A stretch of 64,000 bases of DNA from Betaproteobacteria bacterium Ga0077532 (GCA_001464895.1 LNEE01000024.1:62001-126000), one strand, 5' to 3'. Numbered from the stretch's first letter, positions 13,501 to 28,500 are shown. The notes: a model not told the origin generated them from the letters alone. Translations and numbers: made by a program.

Positions 13501-16500
13501 CTTCGCGACCAGGGCCGGGCGGTTGTCGCCCAGCCAGAGCATCGTGACCTCGCGCTGCTGGAGCACCGCGATCGACTCGTCGATGTTCTGGCTCGCCACC
13601 TTCGCGGCCGCGGCGAGATCGCCACGCCCGTCGCCGTTCACGTCGCCGACTGCGACGAAGTCGAGGCGCGGGAGCCGCATCGCGTTGCCGGAAGCCAGCA
13701 TCGCGGAGAGCGTCGTCCCGGCGCCGAGGCCGCCGCCGTGGAGCAGATAGTTCTGCGTGTTGTTGCCCAGCGACCCAAGCAGGAGGAGATCCGGCGCGCC
13801 GTCGCCATCGACGTCGCCTGCCGACTCGAGGCGCATGCCGCCCGCCGCGAGGGCACCCAGTTCGATGTCGATGCTCGAATCGAAGAAGAGCGTGTCGCCG
13901 CGGAGGATGCGGACGGTCTCGGCGACGCCGTTGTTGTCGGCGTCGACGAGTGCGGCGACATCCGGCCGCCCGTCGCCGGTGATGTCGCCGATGCCCACCG
14001 CGCCATTGCCGTCGAGCGCGAAGTACGGAAGCGTCGCCAAGGGCACGAGATCCGGATCGTCGGCACCGCCGGTGTTGTTGGTGCGCGCATCGGCGATCCA
14101 CTCGGCGCGGTCGCGGCCACCCCAGTAGCGCAGCTTCTCGCCGGACGAGATCATGAGATCCGAGAGACCGGCGGAGGTGCGCCACAGCAGCGTGTCGGCG
14201 GTCGTGGCGTCGCCATCGCCGTTGATGTCGGACAGCAGGCGGAGATCGAGCGCGGCGCCGGGATCGGCATCGTAGGCGAGCAACGCGACGCTGTTGCCCG
14301 TGCGGTTCAGCATCTCGAACCGGAAGCTGTTGAATCCGGCCACCAAGTCGACCGTGACCCGCGTGAGCGCGTCGAGGCCCAGCAACTCCACGCCTGCCCG
14401 ATCCGCCGTATCGCCCACGACCTCGACGCCGTTCAGCGCGAAGCGGACGCGCTCGTCCCCGGCGATGTACAGATCGATGGACGTCGCACCGGGCGAGAGG
14501 ATCTGGCCGCTCCAACGGAGCAGGTACTGGGCGCCGAGACCGGTGACCCCGTCGATGTTCGTGAGGTCGCCGATGGCGACCGCGTCGGACTCCGTGCGGA
14601 CCGTCGTCGGCCCGAAGCCGCCGACGTCCTGCACCGTACCGGCACCGGTGAACTGCACCGGCCGGCCGCCGTCGAGGTCGCTGGAGAAGACCACCGCTCG
14701 CGCGTCCGAGCCGCTGGTGCCCACTGCCACGCGGACGTGGTCGAGCGCGAACGACTCGATGCTGCCGCCCGTCCAGCCGTCACCATCGGCGAAGAACTCG
14801 ATGGTGACCGTGGACCCAGTGTGCGCGATGGACTTCAGCGCACTCTCGGCGCCCATGTCGAAGAGCGAGTCGACGGCGAGACCGAAGCCGCGATCCTCGC
14901 GATCGATGAGCAGCCCGCCGGCCGGGGGCACGTACGCGAGCGGATCGCCGGCGACGCTGTTGTCGAGGCGCCGCGAGAACACCGACATGCCGTCGACCGT
15001 CACGTTGAACTGGTCCGGGCCGTTCGCCCCCCAGGCGCCGATGGCGGCGAGCAGGAACTCGAGATCGAGGAGATCGTGCTCCGGGAGATCCGTCAGCGTG
15101 AGCACGGTGTGACCGCTGTCGGAATCGTTGCGCAGGAACTTCCCGTCCGCCACCTCGGGTATCGCTACGGTGTTGGCGGTCTCGGAGAGGTCGAAGAACT
15201 CCGAACGCATGCCGAGGCCGTAGAAGTCGGCCATGTTGCCGATGCCGCTCACCGACACCGGGCCGGCTGCCACGCGCAGGAAGACGTTGCGCGAATCGGC
15301 GAAGGTCGCGCTGGCGAGATCGACCACCGGCTCCCAGTCGCTGCGACCGAAGAGGATGTATGCCCCCTGCAGTGCCGCGGTGGTCGCACCGTTGGCGGAG
15401 ACGGCGAAGGCGATGTCGGCGATGCCGTCGCCGTCGAGGTCACCGACCTTCTCGACCTGCGTGCGGTTGAACGCGCTCGCGCCGAGGAACTGCGTGGGTG
15501 CCGCCACCGTGACGGTGCGACTCGTGGCGTCGATGCCGCCTGCCCGACCGAACGCGATCGTCGCGTACGACCGCGTCGTGCCGGTGGTGCTGTCGAACAC
15601 GTTGTCGAGGATCGAGACGACGGCATCCTCGAAGCGGTCGCCGTCGATGTCGCCCAGCGGGATGTACACGGGCTGACCGCCGAGCGCGGTCGCCGACAGC
15701 GTGACATCGGCGAGCGAGGCGTCCACCGCCGTGGTGGCACCGAGGGGCGCCTTCACGCGGATGCGGTACTCCACTTCGTCCGTGGTGACCGCCGGGGTGA
15801 ACTCGTTCACCACGTGCAGCAGATAGTAGTCGGGCACACCCGAGAAGCTGCCGCGCGGCTGGAGCCTGGGCGCATCGACTGTCCCGGTGTTCTCGGCGGC
15901 GAAGAGGAAGAACTTCGCCTGGAAAGGTTCCTCCTGCCACACGCCGTTCACGTCACGGCGCGTCTTCACCACATCGAACATGTCCTTCGTGAGCAACGCC
16001 TTCGCGCTCTCGCCGAGCGCGTTCAGGGACTCCGGCGTGCGGATCGCGTACCAGTCGCCGGTGTCGCCCAGATGGAAGTTCAGGCCGTCGATCACCGAAC
16101 CGGCCCGGATGGCAGGCAGGACCGACGCGTAGGTCGATACGTCGTTGCGACCGCGGACGCCCTGGCTCGTCCCGAACTCGTACTGGTCGGGTTCCAGCGT
16201 TGCGTAGCCGGAGATGAGATCGTTGCCGCCGCCACCGTTCAGCGAATCGCTGCCGCCGTAGCCGAAGATGATGTCGTCACCTTCGCCGCCGTCGATCACG
16301 TCGTCCTGCTCGCCGCCGAACAGGCGGTCGTCGCCGGCGCCACCGAGGATCGTGAGTCCGCCCAGGCGCGCACCCTCCTGGAGATTGCCGCGCTTGATGC
16401 CCCATTCGGAGTTGGTGTTCGGGAACTTGTATTCCGGATTGGCGTGGACGGTGTCGTCGCCGGCCCGCAGGTCGAGGACGATGCTCTCGACACCCTGCGT

Positions 16501-19500
16501 GCGGAAGAACGCGTAATCCTGCGCGAACAGCGGTCGGGCCGCGGACAGCGGCGTGAAGCCCAGCTGGGTCACCACGGCGTTCGCGGGGTCCGCCCGGAGT
16601 TCGAGACCATCGCCGCTGGCGCGGAGCCGCAGCACGCCCTCGATGTCCTCGACCTCGACCGTTCCGGCGCCGAAGCGCGCGTCCAGCGCGGCCTGGATGA
16701 GCGCCCGCCACGCCGGCATCTTGCCGAAAAAGGCGTCGACGTGGATGTCCTGGAACGTCCCGTCGGTGCCGGGAACGCGGAGCTGGAAGTCGATCGCCTG
16801 CCACGCTGTGTCGACGCTCGTGGGCAGTGTGAGGTTCGAGGACACGACGGACTCGCCCACCACGAACTCCTGGTTGGCGGTGTCCCACTGGAGCGCGGTG
16901 AACTCGTAGCGCTGGAGGTTGCGGTCCCAGCGGATCGACACGTTGTCGTTCACCGGACGGGACAGGCCGTCGAAATCGCCACCCAGGAACAGCACGCGGT
17001 CGTTGCCATCGCCGCCGAACATCTCGTCGGTGAGTTCCGGAACGATGGTCGCATCGTCGGAACCCGCGAAGGAAGGCAGGCGGTCGGGCAGGATCTGGAA
17101 GGTGTCGTCGCCGGCACCGCCGAACAAGAGGTCCTCGGCCGAGCGATCGTAGCCGCCGGAGAGCACGTCGTTGCCATCGTCGCCGAACAGCCAGTCCTCG
17201 CCCGCGCCACCTTGCAGCACGTCGTTGCCGTTGCCACCCTTCAGGACATCCTGCCGCTCGAGCACGGTCTGGGGTGTCATCAAGACCACCGCCACCGGAT
17301 CGGCCGGTTCGCCCACCTGGAACGTGAGGTCGTAGACGGTGGGAATGCGGTTCGGCGTGTCGACGCGAACGTAGTAGACGGTGTCGGCCAGCAGACCCGC
17401 GAGGGACAGACCGGTCGTGCGCGCACCGCCGAAATCGAGGACGGTGTTGCCGATGTAGTTGCGGTCGTCCTCGTCGGTGGCGAGGTTCGGCACGCCGACG
17501 TGGGCGACCAGGTCGTAGCGCGCAGCGCCGCCGCCCGAGACGACCCGCAGCACGTAGTCACCGGCCTCGATGCCCGCGAGGTCGAGCACCTGGCCCAGGA
17601 CGGAGTTCGACTCGGCTGTCCGGAGCACCTCGCCCGTCGTGCGCAGGAGCGCGAGCGTCAGGCTGGCGTCGGCCAGTTCCTTGATGAGCCCGAAGTAGTC
17701 GCCCTCGATGCCGCCAGCGGCCAGATTGATCGCGTAGTGGTCCACGTCGAGCGCGCTGTCGATCGTGAGCCCGCGGATGCGGGCGAAGGTGGTGGGATCG
17801 GGCAGGCTGTGCGCGCTCGCCACGCTGCCATTGCCTGTGGGGCCTTCCGCGGCATCGGGTGCGAAGCCGAGCGGTGCGCTGACCACGGGCGCGCCGGCGG
17901 GATCCGCGAAGATCGCGAGGCCGAGGCGGTCCAGCTCTGTCGTGCCCGAGAGCTCGAGGAAGCCGCTCGGCGCGGCCTCGGAGAGTTTGAAGGTGAACCA
18001 GTCGACGTCGTCCGGGCTGTCGATGGTGAGCTTGCTGAACTTCGTCGCACCCGTGATGGTGTCCCCGCTGCCCGGTGAGGCCAGGCGCTTCGCGAGGTTC
18101 ACGGTGTCGTTGCGGGAACCTTCCTCCGCGCCATCCACCAGGATGGCGTAACCCGAGGCGACCGTGATGATGTCGTCACCGTCTCCGCCGTCGATCCACA
18201 CGGTCTTCTGCACCGTGGGGCCGACCTCGATGATGTCGTTGCCTCCCAGGGCATCGATGAGGATCACGTCGAAGGCGCCCTCGCCCGGCAGAATGCCCTC
18301 GGCGATGGCGAGATCGCGCGCAGCGATGTCCGCGAGCGTCGGCAAGGCTGCATCGGGATTGGCACCATCGGCCACCACGCCGCTGCTGCGACCTTCCACG
18401 TCGTCGGTCTCGATGTCGGAATCGACCGCGTCGAAGGCACCGCCAGCCGCGAGACCAGTGGGGTCCAGGCGCACCTGGGCCGCAAAGCTGTAGACGTCGC
18501 CGTTCTTCGTGAGGCGCGTGACGAGGTGGTAGTCGCGCAGCAGGCCGGGCTCGGTCACGTAGTCGACGGTGATGCGATCGTCCGCACCGGAGCCGGCCAC
18601 GTACCAGACGCTCGAATACTCCTTCGCGTAGTTCTTCCAGTCGTCGCCACCGAGCCCGCCGTCGAGGGACTCGAACAGCGAGCCGTCGGCGCGGAACAGC
18701 TTGTCGTTGCCGCCGTTCCCGAACAGGAAGCCGGGGCCGGTGCCGCCGTAGAGCTCGTCGTCCTGCGCGGAGCCCAGCATCCGATCGATACCGGTGTCCT
18801 CCAGCGCACGGACAGCCGTGACACCCGCGTCGAGGACGCCGTCGTCGTCGGTGTCGCCGTCGTTGTCGTACAGCAGGCCGGAGGCGTCGGTGAAGATGCC
18901 GAACTGGCCGCCCAGCTTGGGATCCTGCGACCACGCGTAGAGGAAGTTGCGGCCGGGCCCGCCGATGAGGTCGTCGTTGCCCTGCCCGCCGAAGATGGTG
19001 TCGACGGTCGTGGTGTCGACCGGGACCGGGCTGTCGGTGGGCTTCTCGCCGTAGAGGCGGTCGTTCCCGCCGTAGCCGAAGATCGTGTCGCTGCCGCGGC
19101 CGCCGTCGATGCGGTCCCGGGCATCGCCGCCGATCAGCGTGTCGTCGCCCGCGCCACCCTCGATGTGCCCGACGAAATCGTTGCCGCGCGCTGTCAGGTA
19201 CGAGGTGTCGACCGTGTAGATGTTGCGTGCGGTGTCGTCGCGGCGCAGGAACTCGATGTGATCGTCGCCACCGAGACCCGTGATGCGGATCTGCTCCACG
19301 AGCGGAATGCCCGCGGCGTTGCGCCACGGCGCGAGGATCTCGCGACCGTTGTAGTCGAAGTGCAGCTGCCGCGGTCCGCCGGCCACGTCGACCTCGCCCA
19401 CGACGATGGTGTCGTCGTTGAGATCGATCCCCTTCACCAGCAGGATGTCGGTGGCGTTGTCGTCCTCCACGTCGTCGAAGGACGCGTCGCCGAAGTGCCC

Positions 19501-22500
19501 GTCGATGATGTCCACGGGCGTCTCGCCGGGGCCGAAGTAGATGGCGTCCACGTCGAGGATCAGGAAGTCGATCCATCCGCCGCCGTACAGGCGGTCGTTG
19601 CCCTGCTGACCTTCGAGCCGGTCGCCGTCCGCGCCGCCCCAGAGTTCGTCGTCGCCACCGCCGCCGTAGAGGTCGTCCTGGCCCGACCCGCCGAAGAGCC
19701 GGTCCCCCACGACGTAACCCAAGCCGGCGTCGAACGCGGAGCCACCGGTCACATCCGCGAGGAAGTTGGTTGCATAGCTGTTGCCTGCCACGGCTTCGCC
19801 ATGCAGATAGTCGTTGCCGCTGTCGCCCAGCAGCGTGTCGCGCCGGAGGTTGCCGAAGAGGTAGTCGTTGCCGGCACCGCCGTGCATCTCGTCGCCGATC
19901 TTCACGATCTCGGCGGCGTAGTTCGGGGAATCGACGCCCGTGATGTCGGCGTACGCGTAGAGCTGGTCACTGCCGCCACCGCCGTACAGCCGCTGGCCGG
20001 CCTGGCTGCCTTCGGGCGCGCTCGCATCGCCCATCTCGCCCGCGGCGCCCTTGCGTCCGGCGTCGCCGTAGAGCACGTCGTCACCATCGTCGCCGTACAC
20101 CTGGTCGATACCGTCGTTGCCGGACACGGAGTCCTCGCCGGCACCGCCGCGCACGATGTCGTCGCCGGCACCGCCCAGGACGACGTCGAGCCCGCCACCG
20201 CCGTCGACGTAGTCGGCGTCGCCGCCCCCGTCGAGCAGCTCGGCGCCGAGCGTGTTGGGGTTGCTGCCGCCGAACAGGAAGTCGACACCGTCGCCGCCGA
20301 AGATGGTGTCGCGGCCATCGGCCGTGGGCGCGGTCCCGGGCAGGGCCAGTCCGTCGACCCCGAAGAGGGTCTCGCCGATGCTCTGGCCGAGCACTACCTT
20401 GGGGGCGATGCGGGGCGCCACGAAGCCCGTGGGATACAGGGTCTCGTTCAGTTCGAATCCGTCGGGGAGTTCGAAATTGTCGGGGTTCGCGAGATCGAAG
20501 AACTGCGGCGCGAAGACCTCGCCGTCGCCCCACAGGATGTCGGACCCGCTACCGCCGTGGATCTCGTCATTGCCGAGACCGCCGATCACGCGGTCGTTGC
20601 CCGCCCCCGCGAAGATGATGTCCTGCCCCGCCTCGCCCATGACGAAATCGTTGCCGCCACCGGCCGTGATGTGGTCGTCGCCGTCGCCGCCTTCGATGGT
20701 GTCGTTGCCGTCGCCGGAGACGATGGTGTCGTCACCCGCAGCCCCGTATATGAAGTTCGTGCCCGTGCCGACGGTGATCGTGTCGTCGCCGTCGTGACCG
20801 CGGACCGTGTTGTTGCCGTTGCCCACGGTGATGACGTCGTTGCCGCCGAAGCCGTGGACCGTACTGTTGCCATTGCCGATGACGATGATGTCGGCACCGT
20901 CGTCGGCGGCGTTGCTGTCACCGAGAGCAAGACGCTCGGCCGCGAGCGTGCCGTCGCTCTCGTCGCCGTCGCCGATCACGACGTTGTTGCCGCCACCCAC
21001 CGTGATCCGGTCGGCGCCCGCGTTGCCGCGGATCACGCTGTTCCCGACGCCTGCGACGATAATGTCGTCGCCCGCCGCGCCGAGGATGAAGTGGCTGCCG
21101 TCGCCGGCCGTGATGGTGTCGATCCCGGCATGGCCGAAGATCCGACTGTTGCCGTTGCCCACGGTGATGACGTCGTCGCCGTCGTTGCCGTGGATGATGT
21201 TGTTGCCGTCGCCCGCGGAGATGATGTCCGCGCCGCCCTGGCCGTAGATGGTGTCGCTGTCGTTCAGCGCGGTGATGATGTCCGCGCCCTCTGGCCCGGT
21301 GCTGTCGCCGGGCTTGTCGTCGCCGTAGATCGTGTTGTTTCCGGCGCCGCCGGTGATGATGTCCGCCCCGCCCCCGCCGTAGATCTTGTCGGGGTCGCTG
21401 CCACCGTCGATGGTGTCGTCGCCCTGGTCGCCCCACAGTTCGTCGACACCGGCGCCGCCGGCGATGACGTCGTTGCCCTCGTTGCCGTGGATGCTGTCCT
21501 TGCCGGTGCCGCCGCTCAGATTGTCGTTGCCGAGCCCGCCGGTGATGATGTCGTCGTTCGCGCCGCCGTCCACCGTGTCGTCGCCGTCGCCCGCCGTGAT
21601 GACGTCGAAGCCGTCCTCGCCGAAGATCGTGTCGTTGCCCGTGCCGCCCGACACCTGGTCGTCGCCCTTGCCAGCCCAGATCCGGTCGTTGCCGCGATGG
21701 CCGAAGATGACGTCGTGGCCGCTGCCGGTCCCCTTGTTGGTGTCCTCGACGCGGGTGAACGAGGTGAACACGCCCGCGGTGCCCAGCGTCAGCGTGACGC
21801 CGTCGCCGAAGATCACGTCGTTGCCGACGAAACCCGTGTCGGTGTCGGGATCATCGGGATCGAGATCGCCGCCGATGCGGTCGCTGCCGCCGCCGCCCAC
21901 GATGAGATCGTTGCCGTCACCACCCTCGATGTGGTCGCCGCCGTCGGTGAGCCCGGTGCTCGCGGTGAGCACCAGACCGTCTTCCGAGAGCCGTGCCTTG
22001 TCGCCGAAGATGACGTCGTTGCCGCCCAGGCCGAGGATGCGATCGGCGCCACCATCGCCGTAGATGATGTCGTCGCCTTCGGAACCGGTGATGGTGTCGT
22101 CGCCCTCGCCGCCGCGCACGATGCCGCGCCCCGCGCCGAGGATGATCGTGTCGTTCCCGCCACCGCCGTCGATCTCGTAGATCACGTTGACGTCGGTGAT
22201 GCCCGAGAGATCGATGATGTCGTCGCCATCGCCGCCCAGCACGATGATACGCGGCGGATTGGCACCGTCCGCGCGGAGGTCGTAGCGCTGGGCCTCGCTC
22301 TCGGCGACATCGAGGTTCGGCGCGTAGACCTTCACGCGGCCGGCACCGTCCTGCACCACGACGATGTGCTCGGAGATGTCCTGGTCGTTGCCTTCGAGCC
22401 GCTTGTCGGCGAACTTGCCGATGTTGATCTGCAGCACGCTGTCGTTCGACAGTTCCGCGGCCAGCGTGGGCTTCCGCGTGAACGGGATGTCGAAGTCCAC

Positions 22501-25500
22501 CAGCGTGATCTCGGGCGTGATGTCGAACTCCTTGCTGACGAACAGGAACTCGATGTAAGCGAACAGCTTCGCGTACAGCCGGCCGGTCACGTCGAACACG
22601 GCGAGCGGCGCCAGCACCGGTTCGCCGTACAGCAGCTCGTTCAGGAAGTTCGTGGCCAGCTCGTGCAGCCGCAGCTTGCCGTCCTCGTTCGGATCGTGGA
22701 GGTTGAAGTCGATCTCCGCGAAGATGCCGCCGCCGACACCGCCCTTGGCAATGCCGAGGTTCAGCTCCGCCGCCGCGGTGATGCCGCCGTAGAGCTTCAC
22801 CTCGGGGATGTCGACGCCGCTCGCATCGTTGTCGCCGATGTAGAAGCCGTTGAAGAGCAGCTCGGGATTGCGGAACCCGGAGTCGAAGAATTCCACCAGG
22901 CCCTGAGTGTCGTAGCCGAACGAGAAGTCGATGACCGCACCGAGGCGCCCGCCGATCGCCGCACCGAGCGGGCCCCAGATGGGGAAGAACTGGGAGTACT
23001 GGAACTCGAACTTGAGCGGCGCCGGATCGATCACCACGAGGTCGATGTCGGTCTTGCCCATGAGCAGACCGAAGATCTGGCCGGGATCGTTCAGCAGCGG
23101 GAACGAGATCATGTCCCCGAAGCTCTGGTTGCCGAGATCCTTCGTGAACGACGAGGTCGAGCTGGCACCCGGCGCGCTCGATCCGATGGCATCGATGGCG
23201 CCTTCGAGGTCGAAGTCGGACGTGTCTGGGATCGTGAAGCTGCTCGACAGGCTGCCTGTGGTGAGGCTGCGGCGCAGGTTCGGATCGGTCGACGAATGGT
23301 CGAAGATCGTGAAACCACCGAAGGGGATGAACAGCGTCGCGACATCGGTCGGGATGCTGTTGATGAGCGTGATGAAACCCGCGATGTCGCGGATCAGGCC
23401 CACGTCGAACTTCTCGGGCGGGGTGATCGCCTGGGCGATGTCGAGCAGCGTGATGGGCGACCCGGCCAGATCGGAGATCACCGGGATCGGCGTGGTCACC
23501 ACGTCTATGAGCGGCTGGATGGGCTCGGTGATCTTCTGCACCTGCTCGACGATGGGCTTCACGTACTGCGAGATGAAGCTGCCCATGTCGAGGCCGACGT
23601 TCTCGAACGCGACGCGCTTCAGGCCGTCCTGGATGGAATCGCCGATGTCGGAGAACGACACGTAATCGCCGGCGCTGCGGTCGCCGATGGCCCACTCGAG
23701 CACGAAGTCGGCGGCGACCTTCGGGAACACCGAGTCGGCACCGGGAACGAGATCGCTGTTCAGCTGCAGTTCGAGACCGAGGTCCACGTTCGCCTCGGCG
23801 GCGATGCCGGCGTCGAAGCGGATGTTGCCGAAGTCCGCGAGGCCGACGCGCTCGTCGTCACCGTTGCGTTCACGCAGGTTCACCGCGATCGTGGCGCCGA
23901 GGCCGGTGCCGCCGTTGTCGTCCGCGTCCAGTTGCAGGAACGCGAGCCGGCCGGTGAGACCGGCGCCGGGCAGGGTCACGTCCACGTCGAGCCGCAGTTC
24001 GTCCGCGTCCGACAGGTCGAGGTAGAAGCCCTTGCCGCCGCCGATACCGAAGCCGAGATCGAGGTCCCAGCCGATGTCGACCTTAACGCCGCCGCGGGTT
24101 TCGAGCCCGAGGCCGGGGATGCCGAGGTCGAAGTCGATCCCCGTGCCCACGTCGAGCAGCGTGCCGCCCAGCTTCAGGTTCCATTGCATGTAGAGGTTGG
24201 CAGGCGAGACACCGGGATCGTCGACGTTGGTGTCGAGCTGGATGTCCTCCACCGTGACTGCACCGTCGCTGTTCACGTCCTGGAGGATCTGTAGCTGGGT
24301 GTGCAGCAGGTCGTAGAGCTTCACCGACAGGAAGTTCGCCGTCGGATCGTTGGAGGTCTCGACGATCTCGCGCAGACCGTCGACGATGTCCTCGCGGAAG
24401 TCCGCGATGAAGTCGGTGGCCGACGACAGCTCGTCGCCGATGAGCGGCAGGCTGATGCCGCCGACCTCGCCGTCCAGGAGGTCCTGCAGGAAGCCGAGGA
24501 AGCCGTCGACACCGTCGATGATGAGCAGAAGGTTGTCGAGTGCGCTGAACTGGCTGAAGTCGAACGACAGAACCTCGGGAGGCACGTACAGGAACTGGTC
24601 TCCCGTGGGGCCGGCCGTGCCGGCCACCTCGATGCCCTCGTCGAGCGAGGCGGACAGCGTTCCGCCGATCAGCACGTTGCCGCGGAACAGGGACTCGGTC
24701 GGGAAGTAGACGGGCAGTGAGCCGGCGACATCGATGTCGAGGGCCACATCGACCGCATCGCCGAGATCGCCCAGCAGATCGACGAGGAGGATCCGCCGCG
24801 CCTCGGGCGCGCCGCCGATCATCGCGGAATCCTTCAGCGTCAGCCCGAAGTTGCCCTCCAGCGAGAGATCGCCGTCGATGATCCGGCCACCCACGAAGGT
24901 GCCGCTGTCGGGGTTGCCCAGGCCGATGGTGAAGGCGATGTCCTCGGCCGCCGCCTCGAGATGCCCGGTGATGCCGGTGTCCCGGAAGATCCAGAGCTGG
25001 GTCGGATCGCCGAGGTCGATACCGAACGAGAGCCGCAGATCGAGATTGCCCTGGGTGCGCAGATCCGCATTGCCGGACAGCGCGAAGCCCTCGGTGGGGA
25101 GTGCGAATCCGATGGGCAGGGAGTCCGAGAAGCCCGGCTTGAACGTGAGGTCGAACCGCAGGATGCGCGTGCTGGCATCGCGGATCAGCTGCAGATCGAG
25201 CAGGTCGGACGACTGCGGAATGCCGAAGGCCTCCTTCAGCTTCTGTTCGAGGAACTGCACGGTCGCCGCCGGGTTCGCCTGCACCTCGTCGAGGGCGGCG
25301 GCGAACTGGTCGGCGTAGGCCAGCATGTCGTTCACGCTGACGTCGATGACCGGGATCTTCTCGTTCAGGAATCCGAATTCCTCGAACTGCTGCAGGAACG
25401 TCACCAGCCCGCGCAGGGCCTGCAGGATGTCCGCGAAACCGATGCTCTCGAAGTTGCCGAGATCCTCGAAGTTCTCGGTGGTGACACGCACCGAGGGCGC

Positions 25501-28500
25501 CGCCGTGGTGCTGGCCGTGGCCGCGGTGACGGCGCCGATGGGGAGATCGTCGAACACCGTCACCGTGGTGGTGCCACCCGCGAACGCGATCGCGTCCACC
25601 TTGGTCGTCGCGGTGCCGCTGCCGGTCGTGAAGACGATGTCGGTGCCGCGCGCGATGCGGTCGAGGAAGTTGCCCGTCAACGTGAAGGTCTTGGCACCCG
25701 TGCGTGTCGGGTTCGCGCTGTCGGCCGTGAGGTTCAGCGTGTCCGGCAGCTCGTCGAAGATATCGCCGAGGTTGAGCACCTGCACCTGCACGCGCGGCTC
25801 GGAGCCCGTCTGGATGAGCCCGAAGGACGGCGAGAGGTTGACGTCGAACGTGAGATCACCGCCGCCTTCGATGGAAGGCGCATCGATGAGTGTCGTGATG
25901 TCGCCGATGCCGTTCAGCAGTTCCTTCAGCGTGATGCGGCCGTCGGCGGCACTCGTGCCGGGGTCCTTGAGCGCGATCGAGACCTCGCCCTCCAGATGCC
26001 CGTCGCCGTTCAGCGTGACGCCCACGAAACCGAACGTCGCGCCGAGCGAAACGCCCGTTCCGGGGGTGTCGATCTCGAACCCGACGCTGGCGCTCGCATC
26101 CTCGATGAAGAGCCGGTCGAGGACATCGACCCCGCCGAGCGCACCGCCCTCGATGCGGAAGTCGCGCACGAGGTCGGGATCATCGGGATCGGCGACGTCC
26201 GCGCCCAGGATGCCGAGCAGGTTCGCCGCGAAGGAGCCGATGGCGTTCTCGACCTGGAAGAGCGCCGTGCCGGAGGGCGACGTGTCGCGCAGCACGAGCC
26301 GCGTGTTGTCGTCGGAGAAGTCCACCTGCACGCGACCGGCCGTCTGCGTCTCGATGGCCGAGATGACGTCGCCGAGCGTCGCGGATGCCGAGAGCGCGTC
26401 GAACGAGACCGCGCGCCGCACGCCGTCGCGCGTCGTGATGAAGATGTCCGCCGTGCTGCCGGTGTTCGCCGCGGCGAGCCCGAGCTGCGTGACTGCCGGA
26501 TTGCCCGCGGCAGCCGTGATCGAGAAGCTGTCCGCCGCGGCGTCCTTCGCGGTGATGAGCAGCCGGCGGCCCTGCGACGACACCACGAGCTTGTCGCGCA
26601 GCACGTTCACGCCACCGACCTGCGTGTCGTCGATCGACTTCTGGACGTCGTAGACGATGTCGAGGATGTTGCTGTTCTGGGTCGTGTCGGCCGACGGCAC
26701 GGTCACCGTCACGGGCGCCCCGCCGTCCAGCACCACCTGGAAGACGGCGTCGGACGAGAGCCGACCCACGGCACCCGACACCTCGGCCACCGCGCGCAGC
26801 TTCTGCTGACCGCCGACGTCGGCGAGCCCCTGGCCGTCGCGGAAGCCCAGCCGCGTGATGGCCGGCGTGCCGGTGGTGGCGTTCAGGACGAGCGCGGTCA
26901 CCCCCCCGAGCGGGTTCAGCACGATCCGGTTGCCGTCGCGCGCGGCCTGCACCTGGGCAGCGAGGCCGGCGACGTCCAGCGCGGTGTTGACGTCCGCCAC
27001 GATGTCGTCGACGGTCGCGTTGGTCGTGGTGTTCGCCGCGAGCACGATGACTTCCGTCGCTGCGCCGCCGTTCACCTTCAGCGTGAACTTCGCGTCGGCG
27101 GCGAGCTGGCCGTACAGCGTCGCGACGTCCGCGGGGGCCGCGACGACGATGTCCTTGTTGAAGACGATCGCGCCATCCTTCAGCGACGAGAGGGTCGTGC
27201 TCTCGTCCAGTTCGACGAAGCCCTCGTTGCCCAGGTAGATCCCGAGCCGGAGGCTGAGACGCCCGTCGGCGGAGAGATGCAGGGCGCCGTCACTGGTGAG
27301 CCCGCCCAGGGGTCCGAGCGTGAGGTCGAGATCCAGCGGGACGTCGACCTCGCCGAAGGTCTCGTCGAGCGTGAAGTCGATCATCAACGACTCGCGCGCG
27401 GCGTCCCAGGTGACCGGGCTTCCCGGCCCCAGCACCTCCACCAGCAGTTCGGCCAGCTGCTGCGCGGTCTCGAAGCGCGCCACCCCGCTCGCGTCGACGA
27501 GCTTCGCGACGTCGTCGGTGGTGATGTCCTCGGTGTCGTTGTCGTCGTACAGCAGGTTGTCCTGCACGAGATCGCCCAGCTCGATCACGCCGCGCACCAC
27601 GTCGCCGATGAAGGGGATGTCGACGCTGAAGGCGTCGGTGTTCTTCAGATCGGACAGCCAGCCCGTGATGCTGGCCAGAAGGCTGACCAGCGTGCCCGCG
27701 TCCATGTTGGTGAAGCGCGAGAGGTCCGTCAGGGCGGGCGGAATGGTGACGCTGATCGTGTCGGGGTCGGACAGGTTCGACCACTCGAGCGCGATGGCGG
27801 TGTCAGGCCCGGGCGCGAGACCGATGAAGGGCGCGCTCACCGGCAGGCTGATGTCGGCGGAACCGGAGAACTGCAGTGTGGTCGTGCCGAGGGCATCGAG
27901 CAGTTCGCCGATCTCGATGCGGCCGTTGGCGTTGCCCGATCCGGGCTCGGAGAGGCTCAGCGTGAACGTCGGATCGGCGGTGAGCGTGCCGTCGACGATG
28001 CCGATGGACAGGAAGCCGAAGCGCGCGCTGGCGTCGAGATCGGTGGCTTCGAGGTTCAGCGTGGCCGAGGCCGACGGATCGCGCACGAAGATCCACTTCG
28101 TGGGATCGCCCGGCGTCGCCAGGAGATCGTCGAAATCGATGCCGAGCTGCACCGCGAATGCGAACTGCCCGGACACCGCCGCGTCGGTCGACACCTCGAA
28201 GCCCGCGATGCCGGTCTGCGCGTCGAGACCGAGATCCATCGCCTCGGCGGAGAAGATCTCCTCGACGAACTGCAGATCCCAGGTCAGTTCCTTGGAGGCC
28301 GCGTCGTAGCCCAGGCCGAGCGCGGACGGATCGATCCCCAGCTCGTTCGCCAGATTGGCGATCAGTTCCTGGATGGATGCGAAGCGCACGCCGCCGGAGG
28401 CCGTGGACAGCGGATCGATGATGTTCTGCTGCAGGAAGTCCGCCACCTGGACGATGGCATCGAGGCTGTCCTGGAGCAGCGGCACGGTCTGCCCATTGAA

